A stretch of 64,000 bases of DNA. Source: Nitrososphaerota archaeon (GTDB taxonomy: Archaea; Thermoproteota; Nitrososphaeria; Nitrososphaerales; CADDZS01). The position numbers and the translations under genes were made by a program. Positions within the stretch are counted from its first letter, which is position 1. Every line of letters starts with the position of its first letter. The notes below the pieces were generated by a model, which ran no database searches, was not told the origin of the DNA, and saw only the letters and a program-made list of their open reading frames with translations. The stretch spans positions 1 through 64,000 of the forward strand of contig JAJPHP010000058.1 in assembly GCA_021325255.1 (NCBI GenBank). The letters run 5' to 3'. This document shows positions 55,717 to 64,000 of the stretch, in pieces.

Positions 55717-57786
55717 TCAAAGTGAATATTTGAACAGGAGATTCCTCAAAACATCGGCGACGTCTTCTGCCTTGTCGGTTGTCGTCTCAAGGTATTCATA
55801 GATCTCCTTCGTCTTCATCACCTTGAAGGCAGACGTGGCAGTTGCCTCACCGCGAATGTCGAACATTTTCCCGAGGCTATCGCGTAGGAGGTTGTCCGCC
55901 TCGTTTTCAAGTTCATCAATCTTGATCGCTGACTCGCTGATCACTACTTGAGCTCTCCCACTCTTTAGTGAGATCACTGCATTCCTTATTGCTTGAGTTT
56001 GTCTGAGGATGATTTCAGAGAACTCGACCATCTCAGGAGTTATCCTCTCGACGTGATACACTTCTATGCGCGAAGTGGTCGCATCGATGAAGTCGAGCAC
56101 ATCATCAAGAGTCTTCAGTAGTGCTGTAATGTCTTGCCTGTCGATTGGCGCAAGGAATTTTTTCGCGAGCTTTGTGAATGCGTCATGCACGAGCTCATCA
56201 CCATTGTGCTCCATCAGCTTGATTTCTGCGGCAAGCGAACGCGAATCAAAGGATGAACCTGTGGGTGCAGGTTCTTCCGTCGCTGCCTTGCTACTCTGAG
56301 TAGCATAGTCTCTTGACAGAATCGAGTTGAAGGTTTTTGCCGTCGCGAGCAGATTAGCGGAGATTTTGTCAAAAGTATCGTAGAAGGACTTGAATATCTC
56401 CGAGACGTCATCGAGAGAAAGCTTCTTTGTCTCGGTTCCCATCCAGATCGTCAGAAGTCCCCCAGCGAAACAGGCTATCGAGACGACAGCCAGCATCTCT
56501 ACGCTCCCTACGGTCAGCAGGACTAGAGAGAGAAAGAATGTTGCAACCAAGGCGCCGATCTTGCCAACAGTGGCCGCGATTCCATGCCCCGTTCCCCTAA
56601 GACGTGTGGGAAAAAGCTCTACAGGGTAAACCCAGGTCGTTGTATTTGGTCCGAGATTCTCCAGCACGTAGAAGACTGCAAAAAGAGCGAAAAGCGCCGT
56701 GAGCGAGAGGGAGCTGTAGAAATATGCCGCTAGGGCTAGCGGAATCGCCATTCCAAAGAAACCGATGATTTGGATCCTCTTCCTCCCGGCGACATCGATC
56801 AGCCCAATTGCCGAGAGGTAGCCTATTCCCGCAAAGATGTACAGAATACCCGTCGTTTCGGCTGAAGCAAGGATGGGTGCTTTTGCGCCGTAGAGCGATT
56901 GAATCAGCGTTGGGGTAAGAATGCCTATGCCATAGACCCCGACATCGACAAGGAACCAGCTTGCAGAAGTGAAGAAAACTCTCCTTGCGTAGGGCGAGAG
57001 GAGTAGTTCCCTGACGGAGATCTTCTCAATCACCGCAGTCAGCTGCTCTTCGGTCACAGTGTAGCCAAAGAAAGAGGAAAGAACTCTTTTTGCCTTCTCC
57101 GGCTGACCGTGAGAAAGATACCATCTTGGCGTCTCGGGCATCCTCGTTCTTAGAGTGAGAGCAATCAGCGCAGGGAACACCCCAGAGAGCAGCATCCAAC
57201 GCCATGCGCCGGGACCAGTGGGGATTAGGAGTATGCTTATTCCGACGGCAGCAAGGATTCCAAGACCCTGAAATGCAAAGACCGATGCGATGAGCCTTCC
57301 CCTGTGCTTACTGCTGACAAACTCTGCTATGTACGAAGCACTGATTGGATAGTCGGCGCCGATTCCTATTCCTAGCAGGAACCTGAAGATAATAAGTTGA
57401 AGAATATTCTGTGAAAACGCGGACGCAGCGCCAAATACTACGAAGAACAGAAGATCAATTACATAGAGGGTTTTGCGCCCGAGCCTGTCCGCGAGGTTGC
57501 CGAAAATTACGGCACCAAACACCGCGCCGAGAATTGCGCTTGAGCTTATGGCAGAGATCTCAACGGCGGTGGTGCTAAATTCCGGCCTGATCTGTAGGAG
57601 TGCGACGCTTATGATGAACAGGTCGTACCCGTCCATGAAAACGCCTGCCCCAGAAAGTGCGAGGACCTTGTAATGTGAACGGGTCAGTTTCCCGGTTTCA
57701 ATCTGACTAAGAATGTTATTGGAGCCACTGCTTTCGCTCCCCCCATTCTGAGCGTCCTGCGCCATCTTTTCCTCGCATTCACTCAT
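55717..57786 (-). CDS. MFS transporter fused to a PhoU-like (DUF47) domain
   Basis: The 689-residue protein has a 12-helix sugar/phosphate-type MFS transporter (about 35-455) and a C-terminal helical domain (about 480-689). GYDLFIISVALLQIRP in helix 1, GNLADRLGRKTLYV (motif A), and PETPRWYL resemble phosphate:H+ symporters and related carriers. The C-terminal part (AAEIKLMEHNGDELVHDAFTKLAKKF, LDDVLDFIDATTSRIEVY, KAEDVADVLRNLLF) is the all-helical PhoU/DUF47 fold, usually encoded as a separate gene next to Pit-type phosphate transporters. The fusion suggests phosphate or another anion as substrate with built-in regulation. The start is ATG. It converges on the TopoIB gene with 38 bases between. 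Confidence 0.85.
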   Translation of the reverse strand: MSECEEKMAQDAQNGGSESSGSNNILSQIETGKLTRSHYKVLALSGAGVFMDGYDLFIISVALLQIRPEFSTTAVEISAISSSAILGAVFGAVIFGNLADRLGRKTLYVIDLLFFVVFGAASAFSQNILQLIIFRFLLGIGIGADYPISASYIAEFVSSKHRGRLIASVFAFQGLGILAAVGISILLIPTGPGAWRWMLLSGVFPALIALTLRTRMPETPRWYLSHGQPEKAKRVLSSFFGYTVTEEQLTAVIEKISVRELLLSPYARRVFFTSASWFLVDVGVYGIGILTPTLIQSLYGAKAPILASAETTGILYIFAGIGYLSAIGLIDVAGRKRIQIIGFFGMAIPLALAAYFYSSLSLTALFALFAVFYVLENLGPNTTTWVYPVELFPTRLRGTGHGIAATVGKIGALVATFFLSLVLLTVGSVEMLAVVSIACFAGGLLTIWMGTETKKLSLDDVSEIFKSFYDTFDKISANLLATAKTFNSILSRDYATQSSKAATEEPAPTGSSFDSRSLAAEIKLMEHNGDELVHDAFTKLAKKFLAPIDRQDITALLKTLDDVLDFIDATTSRIEVYHVERITPEMVEFSEIILRQTQAIRNAVISLKSGRAQVVISESAIKIDELENEADNLLRDSLGKMFDIRGEATATSAFKVMKTKEIYEYLETTTDKAEDVADVLRNLLFKYSL

Positions 57787-58806
57787 TTACAAAACAAAGA
57801 GAATCTCGTTTTCGGCCAGAATAAGCTGCCTGCTTCCTTTTTGCGCCTTCTTTCGCGCGAGTACCTTTGGCTGCCTTGCATATCTCTCGTCTTTGTATGC
57901 GTTATTATTTCTTCTGAAACCCATTTGCGGCATGAGCAAATTAACCCCGCGATTGCAGCGAATCTCTATAGCCTAAATAGAATAAATAGAAAATTGCGTC
58001 TTTCTCTCGAAAGTCTTACTGAAAATAGGGACAATAATCGTTGGATGTCGCTCCAGAGAGACACATATGGAAGGCCAGAAAGAAAATAGTGGTGGCAGGT
58101 CTTTTCCTCGAGGAAATTTGCCATAGAAACGTGAATGAATCGATTTAGTCCCTAATGTTATGGTCGCTCATGCTGTACTTTCGAAGCAATTAGGGCGCCT
58201 TGAGCCGAATGAACTGCCATCTTGCAAGCACAAACCTCTGATACTCAACAGAGAGTTCGAAAGAATCATTTAATATAGGATGGGCTAGTTTTCGCTTCGA
58301 ATCCCTTCAAAGAGGCAGTTGCGAAGGAGCATAGGAAATGGGTTACAGATACAATGACTGAAAAATTCCGAGTGGACGTTCACAACCAAATCTTTTCCTA
58401 TGGTCGGGGAAAGTCTCTTGCGCCTTCAGACATCGTTGATATCATTTCATCTCTTGCCTTGGGATGCGAAGGATTTGTACGCTTTGCGCCAATCTCAGCT
58501 CGACCATCGCCTGTAAGCCATTGAATGCCACCAGGGCCCCCCCTTCTCAATTCTACCTCTTTTTTCTTCTCATCGATTCCCAATTCTCAAATCTGTGTCA
58601 ACTTGGGCCCAATTCTACAGGGATTCTGCAAAGGTCATATTGCAAGCTGAAATTTGTAATTTCCTATGTTCTGGGATCATTCGGCATGTTGAGTTAGATT
58701 TTTCATTATTCAACAGTAGTCGGACGAGGAAGAATCAGAGAAAAGCAATTGACATCTGTTATCGGCGTGTTACATGGTTAGCTACTTCGCCAACGCATTT
58801 TCAAAC
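57787..58806. other. Gene-poor stretch
   Basis: About 1 kb with one possible small gene (58354-58524). AT-rich words are common, with TTTAATATA near 58268-58276 as a possible TATA box. The frames at 57841-58089 and 58595-58921 lack any recognisable feature. No repeat or RNA gene was seen. Confidence 0.4.
58354..58524 (+). CDS. Possible small protein of 56 residues
   Basis: A frame of 56 residues starts MTEKFRVDVHNQIFSYG and ends at TGA 58522-58524. A 7-codon upstream frame (ATG at about 58338) with an AAGGAG site ends across this ATG, as in translationally coupled leaders. TTTAATATA lies about 80 bases upstream. No family is recognised, and the evidence is only positional. Confidence 0.25.
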   Translation: MTEKFRVDVHNQIFSYGRGKSLAPSDIVDIISSLALGCEGFVRFAPISARPSPVSH

Positions 58807-59403
58807 TCAGTTCAATTTTGTGAGCTCATCAACGAGTTTTGCGAGTGCTTTCCCTCTGTCGGTCAACACAAAGATCTTAATGTTGTTTCCAAAAGTCCCA
58901 CGCTCTTCGATTAGCCCGTGATTGTGGAGTATTGCGATGTGGCGGTCAATCGTCTTCCAGTCCAATTTGAGCTCCCTTGAGAGTTGCAATCTGTCCTTGG
59001 GCGAAGCAGATAGTGCATTAAGGACTTTCATTCTGCTTGCACCTCCCTTCATTCTCATAAGAAGTTTGAAGACGTCCTTGTCAAACCCTGTGGTGGTCCA
59101 AGCCATTCTCGTCTTTCCCTTCCAAACCCATGCTCCCAGACCAAGTGTTAGAGACCAGACAGCTGGCGTCAGCCAGTAGAAGTAGAATCTATTCTGGTAG
59201 GCCGATGATACAAGCAAGTCGGTTGCTTTAGTAGGGTGCCCAAAAAAATTCGATGTGTTGGTTGGAAAATAAAATGAGGCAAGCAGAAAGAAAGTGCTTA
59301 CTGATGCGAGAATTAAAAGGCAAATCAACGAGACATATGAAAAAGTCATCGTGGTAGATCGCATTGTTTGCCTGACGAAAGTGATCGAGTTTGCCAGTCT
59401 CAT
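58807..59403 (-). CDS. Membrane-anchored winged-helix transcriptional regulator
   Basis: The 198-residue protein has two N-terminal transmembrane helices (about 22-46 and 76-94) and a C-terminal winged helix (about 108-196; FKLLMRMKGGASRMKVLNAL, LSRELKLDWKTIDRHIAILHNHGLI, IFVLTDRGKAL), like ArsR/HTH_20 families. Membrane tethering means DNA is bound close to the membrane or the domain is released by a protease. The site-2 protease at 29119 could in principle do this. It is divergent from the secreted-protein gene at 59478, with 74 bases between, and may regulate it. An ATG at 59364 (MRSTTMTF) is an alternative start. Confidence 0.72.
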   Translation of the reverse strand: MRLANSITFVRQTMRSTTMTFSYVSLICLLILASVSTFFLLASFYFPTNTSNFFGHPTKATDLLVSSAYQNRFYFYWLTPAVWSLTLGLGAWVWKGKTRMAWTTTGFDKDVFKLLMRMKGGASRMKVLNALSASPKDRLQLSRELKLDWKTIDRHIAILHNHGLIEERGTFGNNIKIFVLTDRGKALAKLVDELTKLN

Positions 59404-59477
59404 TAAAACTTTTGTCCGAGTCTTCGGACAAATCTATTACTGAAATGTGTTTTGTTCCATGAAACCGACAAGAAAGG

Positions 59478-60185
59478 ATGAGCAGATTAGCATTTTCAAC
59501 CAGAACTCAGAAGAGGAAGGGGAATGGTCAGAAGATCCTTTTTGTTACACTTCTGACTGCCCTAATTCTCTCTATAGGCATAGCCACATACTTTCTTTCA
59601 GATCCGCCTTCGTCGTTACACTCTGCTGCCTCAAGTATCGGGGCAAACGGACTGCAGCTGAATCTTAGTGTAAACTCGACCACTGCAACAATTAATACTG
59701 GGTTTACCATCACTGTAACTGATACCAATACACTTGGTGTAACAAACAATTTACCAAGACAGTCTAATTGGGCTTTGGGCGCTTTTGGGAACAGCCCATG
59801 TCCAAGCGAAGATACATCTCCTCTTTCAATCGCAGTCTTCAAGGGGAACTACAGTGCAGCGAACATCTCCTCGGCGCAGAATATTCCCTTGTTCCCTCCG
59901 TCAGCACCTTTTTCCTGCCCTTCAAGAGACTATTCCAATTTCGTTTTTGCACCGAGAAGCGACTTTGTAACGGCTTCCGGAATTTCGGCCCCCAATGGTG
60001 TCAAATTCACAATGAGCTTGACCACGACTTTGAGGGATTACTACAATGGTGTCCAACTGATCCGGGGCAGTAACATGACATCTGCGTCACAATTCTCGCA
60101 TTTTCCAGTAGGTTCGTATACTATTGCAGTTGGCGACGAATGGGGAGACCTGGTCATCGTCTACTTGGCGGTAGTAGTAAGCTAA
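59478..60185 (+). CDS. Membrane-anchored secreted protein, unknown function
   Basis: The 235-residue product has a basic N-terminus, one hydrophobic helix (about 19-42) and an extracellular beta-rich domain with two Cys-Pro sites (CPSED, CPSRD) that may form a disulfide. SYTIAVGDEWGDLVIVYLAVVV at the end is a familiar closing strand of archaeal surface domains. Several N-x-S/T sequons are present. The next gene starts 14 bases after its stop, and its leader contains AAAGGAG, so they are one operon. No family is recognised. Confidence 0.6.
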   Translation: MSRLAFSTRTQKRKGNGQKILFVTLLTALILSIGIATYFLSDPPSSLHSAASSIGANGLQLNLSVNSTTATINTGFTITVTDTNTLGVTNNLPRQSNWALGAFGNSPCPSEDTSPLSIAVFKGNYSAANISSAQNIPLFPPSAPFSCPSRDYSNFVFAPRSDFVTASGISAPNGVKFTMSLTTTLRDYYNGVQLIRGSNMTSASQFSHFPVGSYTIAVGDEWGDLVIVYLAVVVS

Positions 60186-60199
60186 AGGAGTGAGTCACA

Positions 60200-60964
60200 A
60201 TGCAAAAGACAAGTTACATCAGCCTAATGGTGACGCATTCCTAGTCGTAATGTTATCGTTCACCGTTTCCATCTCTACCAGTAACGGCTACAATGAGACA
60301 GGCAACTCGAACATAATGATGACAGTGAATAGCAACACGATATTGGTAGCCAAATACAGTTCTTCGCAGGCAATCGACTCAACAAGTTCTCCAGGATCGG
60401 CAGGTGGGTGCACAGTCACTGGTGAGTGGTCGCTCCAAAACGGTCTGCTCGAAGACCAATCCAACGGACCGGATAGCCAGTGGCTACAACAGATAGTCTT
60501 GGTAGATCAATCCGGGAATTCTTGTGACACAGTAGAATACTGGCCCGATTATCAAACGAGTCCAATTCCAGACTATTACGCCTTCACCATTGGTTCCTCG
60601 TCGGGATTCTACAACAATGGCGTTACCGTCTCGGCTGAGCTAGATGCTTCGGGTGGCTATGTAACTCGTTGGTATCTTTTCGAATCCATCTGATAATTGG
60701 GTAATAAATCCAAGCGAATTATCGAATAGCCCAACTGTAACTTTTGGCACAAGTCTTCATCCAGCACAGAACTTTGACATGGTCGGAAATGGCGGTTGCC
60801 GGTCCGCTTCATTCAATTCGGGAGCCGGAACAATATACTACTACGATTCAGGAGATGTTGGATTTGGATACCAAGTTCAAACCTGTGAGTCTAGCAACAT
60901 GGTATACAATCTTCCTCCATCAAGCGGGTCGGGATACTTGTACAACTCGTTAGCCTACGGTTGA
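60200..60964 (+). pseudogene. Secreted protein gene broken by two frameshifts
   Basis: An ATG at 60200 with AAAGGAG 9 bases upstream starts MQKTSYISLMVT but stops after 14 codons. Restoring one missing base at about 60235 continues as AFLVVMLSFTVSIS, completing a signal peptide, and runs on through a domain with GGCTVTGEWSLQ and WLQQIVLVDQSGNSC. A second shift, one surplus T in the run at about 60677-60680, leads to SNPSDNWVINPS and then to the stop at 60964. The repaired product would be about 255 residues, all beta, with patterns (WLQQIVLVD, TVEYWPD) that recall peptidase G1 folds; that match is a guess. Either a decayed gene or two sequencing errors. Confidence 0.65.
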
Positions 60965-61252
60965 ATCTCCGACTTGCATGGAACGGTATTAACTTTGGAG
61001 GGGAGTCGGATAGCTCTGAACTCCTTTTTCTCCGATATGTTGGACCTTAAGAGTTGATGTTTTACTCCGACTATGCCCGAGCAAGGTTCGTTCCAAGAAA
61101 GCTGTCGAGTTCGAGCAAAATTAGGACGAGTGATTTTTTTGAACTAACTTCCCACTCGATAGAATTCGGTGCACGAAGTGTTCTCTTTGGGACAAGAGCA
61201 CCGAAAAGAGTTTTTCTAGCCGAATGCTACTCCACAGCCGCCGTCACATAGT

Positions 61253-61930
61253 TTGAAATTCGATTTTGAGCTTGAAAAGACTGCACTTCTTATCATCGAC
61301 ATGAACAAAGCCTTCGTGGGAAAGGGAGCTCCACTAGAAGTACCTCGTGCTTTGGAGAATGTACCTAGAATAAAGAAACTTCTTCATACTTGCAGGCGCC
61401 TAGGCGTCCCCGTCATACACGTGAGCCATGTATTCAGAAAGGACGGGAGGGACAGAGGATACATGTACGATTTCTGGCCGGTACTCAAGAAGGGCGTCCT
61501 TGAAGAAGGGGCGCAAGGTGCACAAATTTATCCAGACATTGCCCCGGTAAAAGGCGAGACTGTCATAAGCAAGCGTCGATACAGCGCATGGTTTGGGACA
61601 GACCTAGATATTGTTGTTCGCAACCTGGGAGTTGATACTCTGATAATTTGCGGAACTACTACTGACAGGTGCACCGGGCTGACCGCGTACGAAGCTTTCA
61701 TGCGCGATCTGAAAGTCATCTTTCCGAGCGATGCAAATGCGACATTCCAAGACAGCGTCCACGACGCGATGCTCACGAGCCTCAACATGGGAGGGGCGTC
61801 GATTGTCGAAACGGAAGGCCTCATAAAGATCCTGCTGGAAAAGTCAAAAAGACAACACGCGAGAAAGGGAGAAAAGAGGAAAAAGAGAGTGTCGCAGGAA
61901 ATAGCAAATGCGAAGAGCCGTAGACAATGA
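61253..61930 (+). CDS. Isochorismatase-family cysteine hydrolase
   Basis: The 225-residue cytosolic hydrolase has the family triad: Asp in ALLIIDMN, Lys in SKRRYSAW, and Cys in TTTDRCTGLTAYEAF (C140). Members hydrolyse amides such as N-carbamoylsarcosine, nicotinamide, or ureidoglycolate-type substrates. The C-terminal 35 residues are very Lys/Arg-rich and look like an extra tail. It precedes an amidohydrolase and a hydantoinase A gene on the same strand, suggesting catabolism of N-containing compounds. The start is TTG. Confidence 0.85.
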   Translation: MKFDFELEKTALLIIDMNKAFVGKGAPLEVPRALENVPRIKKLLHTCRRLGVPVIHVSHVFRKDGRDRGYMYDFWPVLKKGVLEEGAQGAQIYPDIAPVKGETVISKRRYSAWFGTDLDIVVRNLGVDTLIICGTTTDRCTGLTAYEAFMRDLKVIFPSDANATFQDSVHDAMLTSLNMGGASIVETEGLIKILLEKSKRQHARKGEKRKKRVSQEIANAKSRRQ

Positions 61931-62055
61931 GGCATCATGAGTTGACATCAAAAGCTTTCCTTGGCGCCTTGTTTCTATCCTGATGAAACAACCTTCTTAC
62001 CAAAATTGATATGAGAGTAGTCAGGTAGACGCTCGGCACACCGAGGAAAGAGAGA

Positions 62056-63090
62056 ATGGCAAGGGGCGGCGCTTCCGAGAAGATCAGGGTCGATGTTCAC
62101 AACCACATCTATCCCAAAGTGCACGTCGAGGCTGTATTGAAGTACGGCGCCGGAAGGGGCTGGACAATTCGCAAGAATCCAAAGACCGGTGGCGATATGC
62201 TGTATGGTGAGAGAGGGTATCCATTCAACCTTACTAGGTCGGCAAGCGATCCCGATTTCAGGGTGGGAGAACTTGATAGGGCCGGTATCACCATGCAGGT
62301 GATCAGTCCTTCTGAACCTTGGTTTGATTTCCTTCCCTCCATAGACGAATGTGTCAAGCTCGCAGGAGCCTTCAACGACGAGACAGCAAAGATAGTAGAA
62401 AAATATCCGCATAGATTTGCCGGGCTTGCAGGCCTCCCGCTCAACGATATTGATTCGGCCATCGAAGAGACGCGCAGGGCCACTCGAGATCTCGGGTTGA
62501 AAGGAGTGATTGTTCCCACAAGCGTCCTCGGAGAAAGAGCAATCAGCTCGCCTGAGTTTGATCCTCTGTTTGAAGAGTTCGATAGGCTGGCTCTCCCAGT
62601 CTTCATTCACCCGACTCTGCCAGAGGGGGCGGAGCGCTACAGAGAATACTTTCTTGGAATGATAATGCTCTACCCGCAGCAAACGAGTATCACGGTGGCA
62701 GAGCTCCTGTTCCGCGGATCTCTGGAGAGATTCAAGAGGATGAAAATAATGGTTGCAGATATGGGCGGAGCTCTGCCGCTCATGGCGGGAAGGATGTTTC
62801 GCTTCACCGAAGCGATAGAGGAATCGAGAAAGAACTTGAAAAGGATTCCACTTGAGTACCTGAGAGAGGTCTACTATGAAAATGGCTCTGAATTCTATCA
62901 GTATTCGATGAAGTGCTGCTACGATATGGCGGGGCCACAGAGAATACTCCTCGGCACAAATCACCCCTCGCCGATTGTAGCTTTTAACGACGCGGTGAAA
63001 TCAATAGAGCAGATGGACGTTTCGGAAGAGGAAAAGGAGTTCATGCGCTTCAAGAACGCGAAGGAGTTGTTCAGACTCACTGAGCTGTAG
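62056..63090 (+). CDS. Amidohydrolase 2 family metal-dependent hydrolase or decarboxylase (ACMSD-like)
   Basis: The 344-residue TIM-barrel enzyme starts with IRVDVHNHIYP, the HxH metal motif at the end of strand 1. PVFIHPT supplies another metal-binding His, and LLGTNHPSPI the final Asp/Asn-His region. ACMSD-like enzymes decarboxylate aromatic or unsaturated dicarboxylates and appear in aromatic-compound pathways. In GTNHP the usual Asp of the SDyPh motif is Asn, which is worth noting. The start is ATG, preceded by GAAAGAGAGA. It follows the isochorismatase-like gene with 125 bases between. Confidence 0.82.
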   Translation: MARGGASEKIRVDVHNHIYPKVHVEAVLKYGAGRGWTIRKNPKTGGDMLYGERGYPFNLTRSASDPDFRVGELDRAGITMQVISPSEPWFDFLPSIDECVKLAGAFNDETAKIVEKYPHRFAGLAGLPLNDIDSAIEETRRATRDLGLKGVIVPTSVLGERAISSPEFDPLFEEFDRLALPVFIHPTLPEGAERYREYFLGMIMLYPQQTSITVAELLFRGSLERFKRMKIMVADMGGALPLMAGRMFRFTEAIEESRKNLKRIPLEYLREVYYENGSEFYQYSMKCCYDMAGPQRILLGTNHPSPIVAFNDAVKSIEQMDVSEEEKEFMRFKNAKELFRLTEL

Positions 63091-63255
63091 TTAGCATGTC
63101 CAAACTTACGTTTCAAACACATGCGAATTTTCTAGTCGCCTAAAAATCAAGGCAAAAGGAAATTCAAAAATTCGTAGCTTTTTCCTTTTAGATCGTGCTT
63201 CAAAATCGTTCACTGCAGATAGGCTTTAAAATTCAGTGAGACGTCTTGCGCTTCC

Positions 63256-64000
63256 GTGCGCTTCTCAATTTCCGTCGATTGCGGCGGCACGTTCACGGAG
63301 GCGGTCGTTTTCGATCAGGACGGAAAAATCAGGTGGGCAAAGACTCCCTCAACGCCGCCTGACTACTCCATCGGTATCATGAACGCCGTTGGACTTGCGA
63401 GTGAACTTTACCAGATCTCACCCGAAGAACTTCTTGAACAAACTCGAGTTTTCAGCGTCGGGACTACTGTCGGGATAAACGCTCTCGCAACGAGGATGGG
63501 AGGACTGAAGACAGGACTAATCACGACGAAGGGCCACGAGGATGCTATAATCATAGGCAGGCGCCGCCAGATGGTCGCTGGGCTAGCGCCATACGAGTTG
63601 TACGACCTCGTCAAGCTCGACAAGCCGCAACCGATTGTGCCTCGCGAACTGATCAAGGGTGTGACCGAGAGAATCGACTTTGAAGGTGAGGTGCTAGTCC
63701 CATTGAACCATTCAGAGTTGACGCAGGCTCTGAGCGATCTAAACACTTCTGGCGTGCAGGGGATTGCGGTGTGCCTTCTCTGGTCTCATGTCAATCCAAA
63801 GCACGAGCTCGAGATCAAAAAAGAAATCAAAGCAAGATACCCACAGATGTTCGTCACTGCTTCATCTGAGATCGCAGCGGTCACGGGTGAATATGAGCGC
63901 TCCACAACCACGGTGATCAACACTTTCCTCAGCAGGATCGTGTCAGACTTTGCATCAAAAGTGACCTCGCGGTTGAAGGAGATGGGCTACACACGCGGCG
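63256..64000 (+). CDS. hyuA: Hydantoinase A / 5-oxoprolinase family protein, 5' part
   Basis: The frame starts at a GTG at 63256 and is open to the window edge (248 codons). It begins RFSISVDCGGTFTEAVVFDQDG, the ASKHA-type ATP-binding start of HyuA, then SVGTTVGINALATRMGGLKTGLITTKGHEDAI, and SSEIAAVTGEYERSTTTVINTFLS, all typical of the family. It should hydrolyse hydantoins or 5-oxoproline with ATP, usually together with HyuB, which would lie beyond the edge. GCTTTAAAATTC near 63224-63235 is a good TATA candidate. Confidence 0.88.
   Translation, partial: MRFSISVDCGGTFTEAVVFDQDGKIRWAKTPSTPPDYSIGIMNAVGLASELYQISPEELLEQTRVFSVGTTVGINALATRMGGLKTGLITTKGHEDAIIIGRRRQMVAGLAPYELYDLVKLDKPQPIVPRELIKGVTERIDFEGEVLVPLNHSELTQALSDLNTSGVQGIAVCLLWSHVNPKHELEIKKEIKARYPQMFVTASSEIAAVTGEYERSTTTVINTFLSRIVSDFASKVTSRLKEMGYTRG

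Noticed and set aside
61054..61251. 65-residue frame just before the isochorismatase-like gene
   Set aside because: Composition is Ser/Arg/Phe-rich without motif; no ribosome-binding site. Proximity alone does not support it.
61975..62964. 329-residue frame on the minus strand
   Set aside because: It lies antisense to the amidohydrolase, which has clear motifs in the plus frame. The minus product is rich in His, Arg and Cys without any family pattern.

Overview
This window looks like chromosomal DNA from a heterotrophic archaeon of the Thaumarchaeota/Nitrososphaeria lineage. Informational genes are archaeal: DnaG-type primase (33457-32042), Pelota (31723-30644), an NcsA/CTU1-like tRNA thiolase, and a eukaryote-like DNA topoisomerase IB (53843-55678), which among archaea is known mainly from Thaumarchaeota and close relatives. 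Many genes start with TTG or GTG, have no clear Shine-Dalgarno site, and carry a TTTAAA-like TATA box about 25-35 bases upstream, so leaderless transcription is likely. No ammonia-oxidation gene is present; a glyoxylate shunt and several molybdenum hydroxylases point to growth on organic carbon. The lineage is an inference from gene families, not a phylogenetic result.

Region 1 (1-19300) is a cell-surface/carbohydrate region. It holds a type I phosphodiesterase, a secreted GH5 glycosidase, a 1269-residue secreted modular protein, a TrmB-family regulator, a GT2 glycosyltransferase, an ABC-2 exporter pair, and three same-strand paralogues of a secreted protein family I do not recognise (13233-14597, 15425-16690, 17366-19300). 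Long Ser/Thr linkers and C-terminal membrane anchors recur; a secreted polysaccharide deacetylase at 51887-53581 has the same build.

Region 2 (19702-26761) is carbon metabolism: an old-yellow-enzyme/dienoyl-CoA-reductase-like flavoprotein, a small Cys-pair protein, malate synthase, isocitrate lyase and an MFS exporter. Region 3 (27960-33457) holds housekeeping genes: NcsA, site-2 protease, Pelota and DnaG. Region 4 (33626-47204) holds a coxM-coxS-coxL-coxG-like molybdenum hydroxylase operon, a homocitrate/isopropylmalate synthase-like enzyme, a P5C/aldehyde dehydrogenase, a membrane GT2, a receiver-only response regulator with a small partner, FKBP, and a second orphan CoxL-like subunit. Region 5 (48316-64000) holds adenosylhomocysteinase, a frameshifted VOC dioxygenase, a CopD-like membrane protein, the deacetylase, TopoIB, an MFS-PhoU fusion, a membrane-anchored winged-helix protein, two secreted proteins (one broken by two frameshifts), an isochorismatase-like hydrolase, an ACMSD-like amidohydrolase and the start of a hydantoinase A gene.

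Two signals stand out. First, a 103-bp non-coding sequence at 27261-27363 recurs inverted at 47791-47893 with two differences, inside about 330 bp of more diverged homology, with a degenerate third copy at about 47350-47420; its core is a perfect 20-bp palindrome. Second, the three-paralogue secreted family beside a TrmB regulator, exporter and glycosidases may be an undescribed extracellular carbohydrate-active system. I saw no rRNA, tRNA, CRISPR array or intact insertion sequence by eye.
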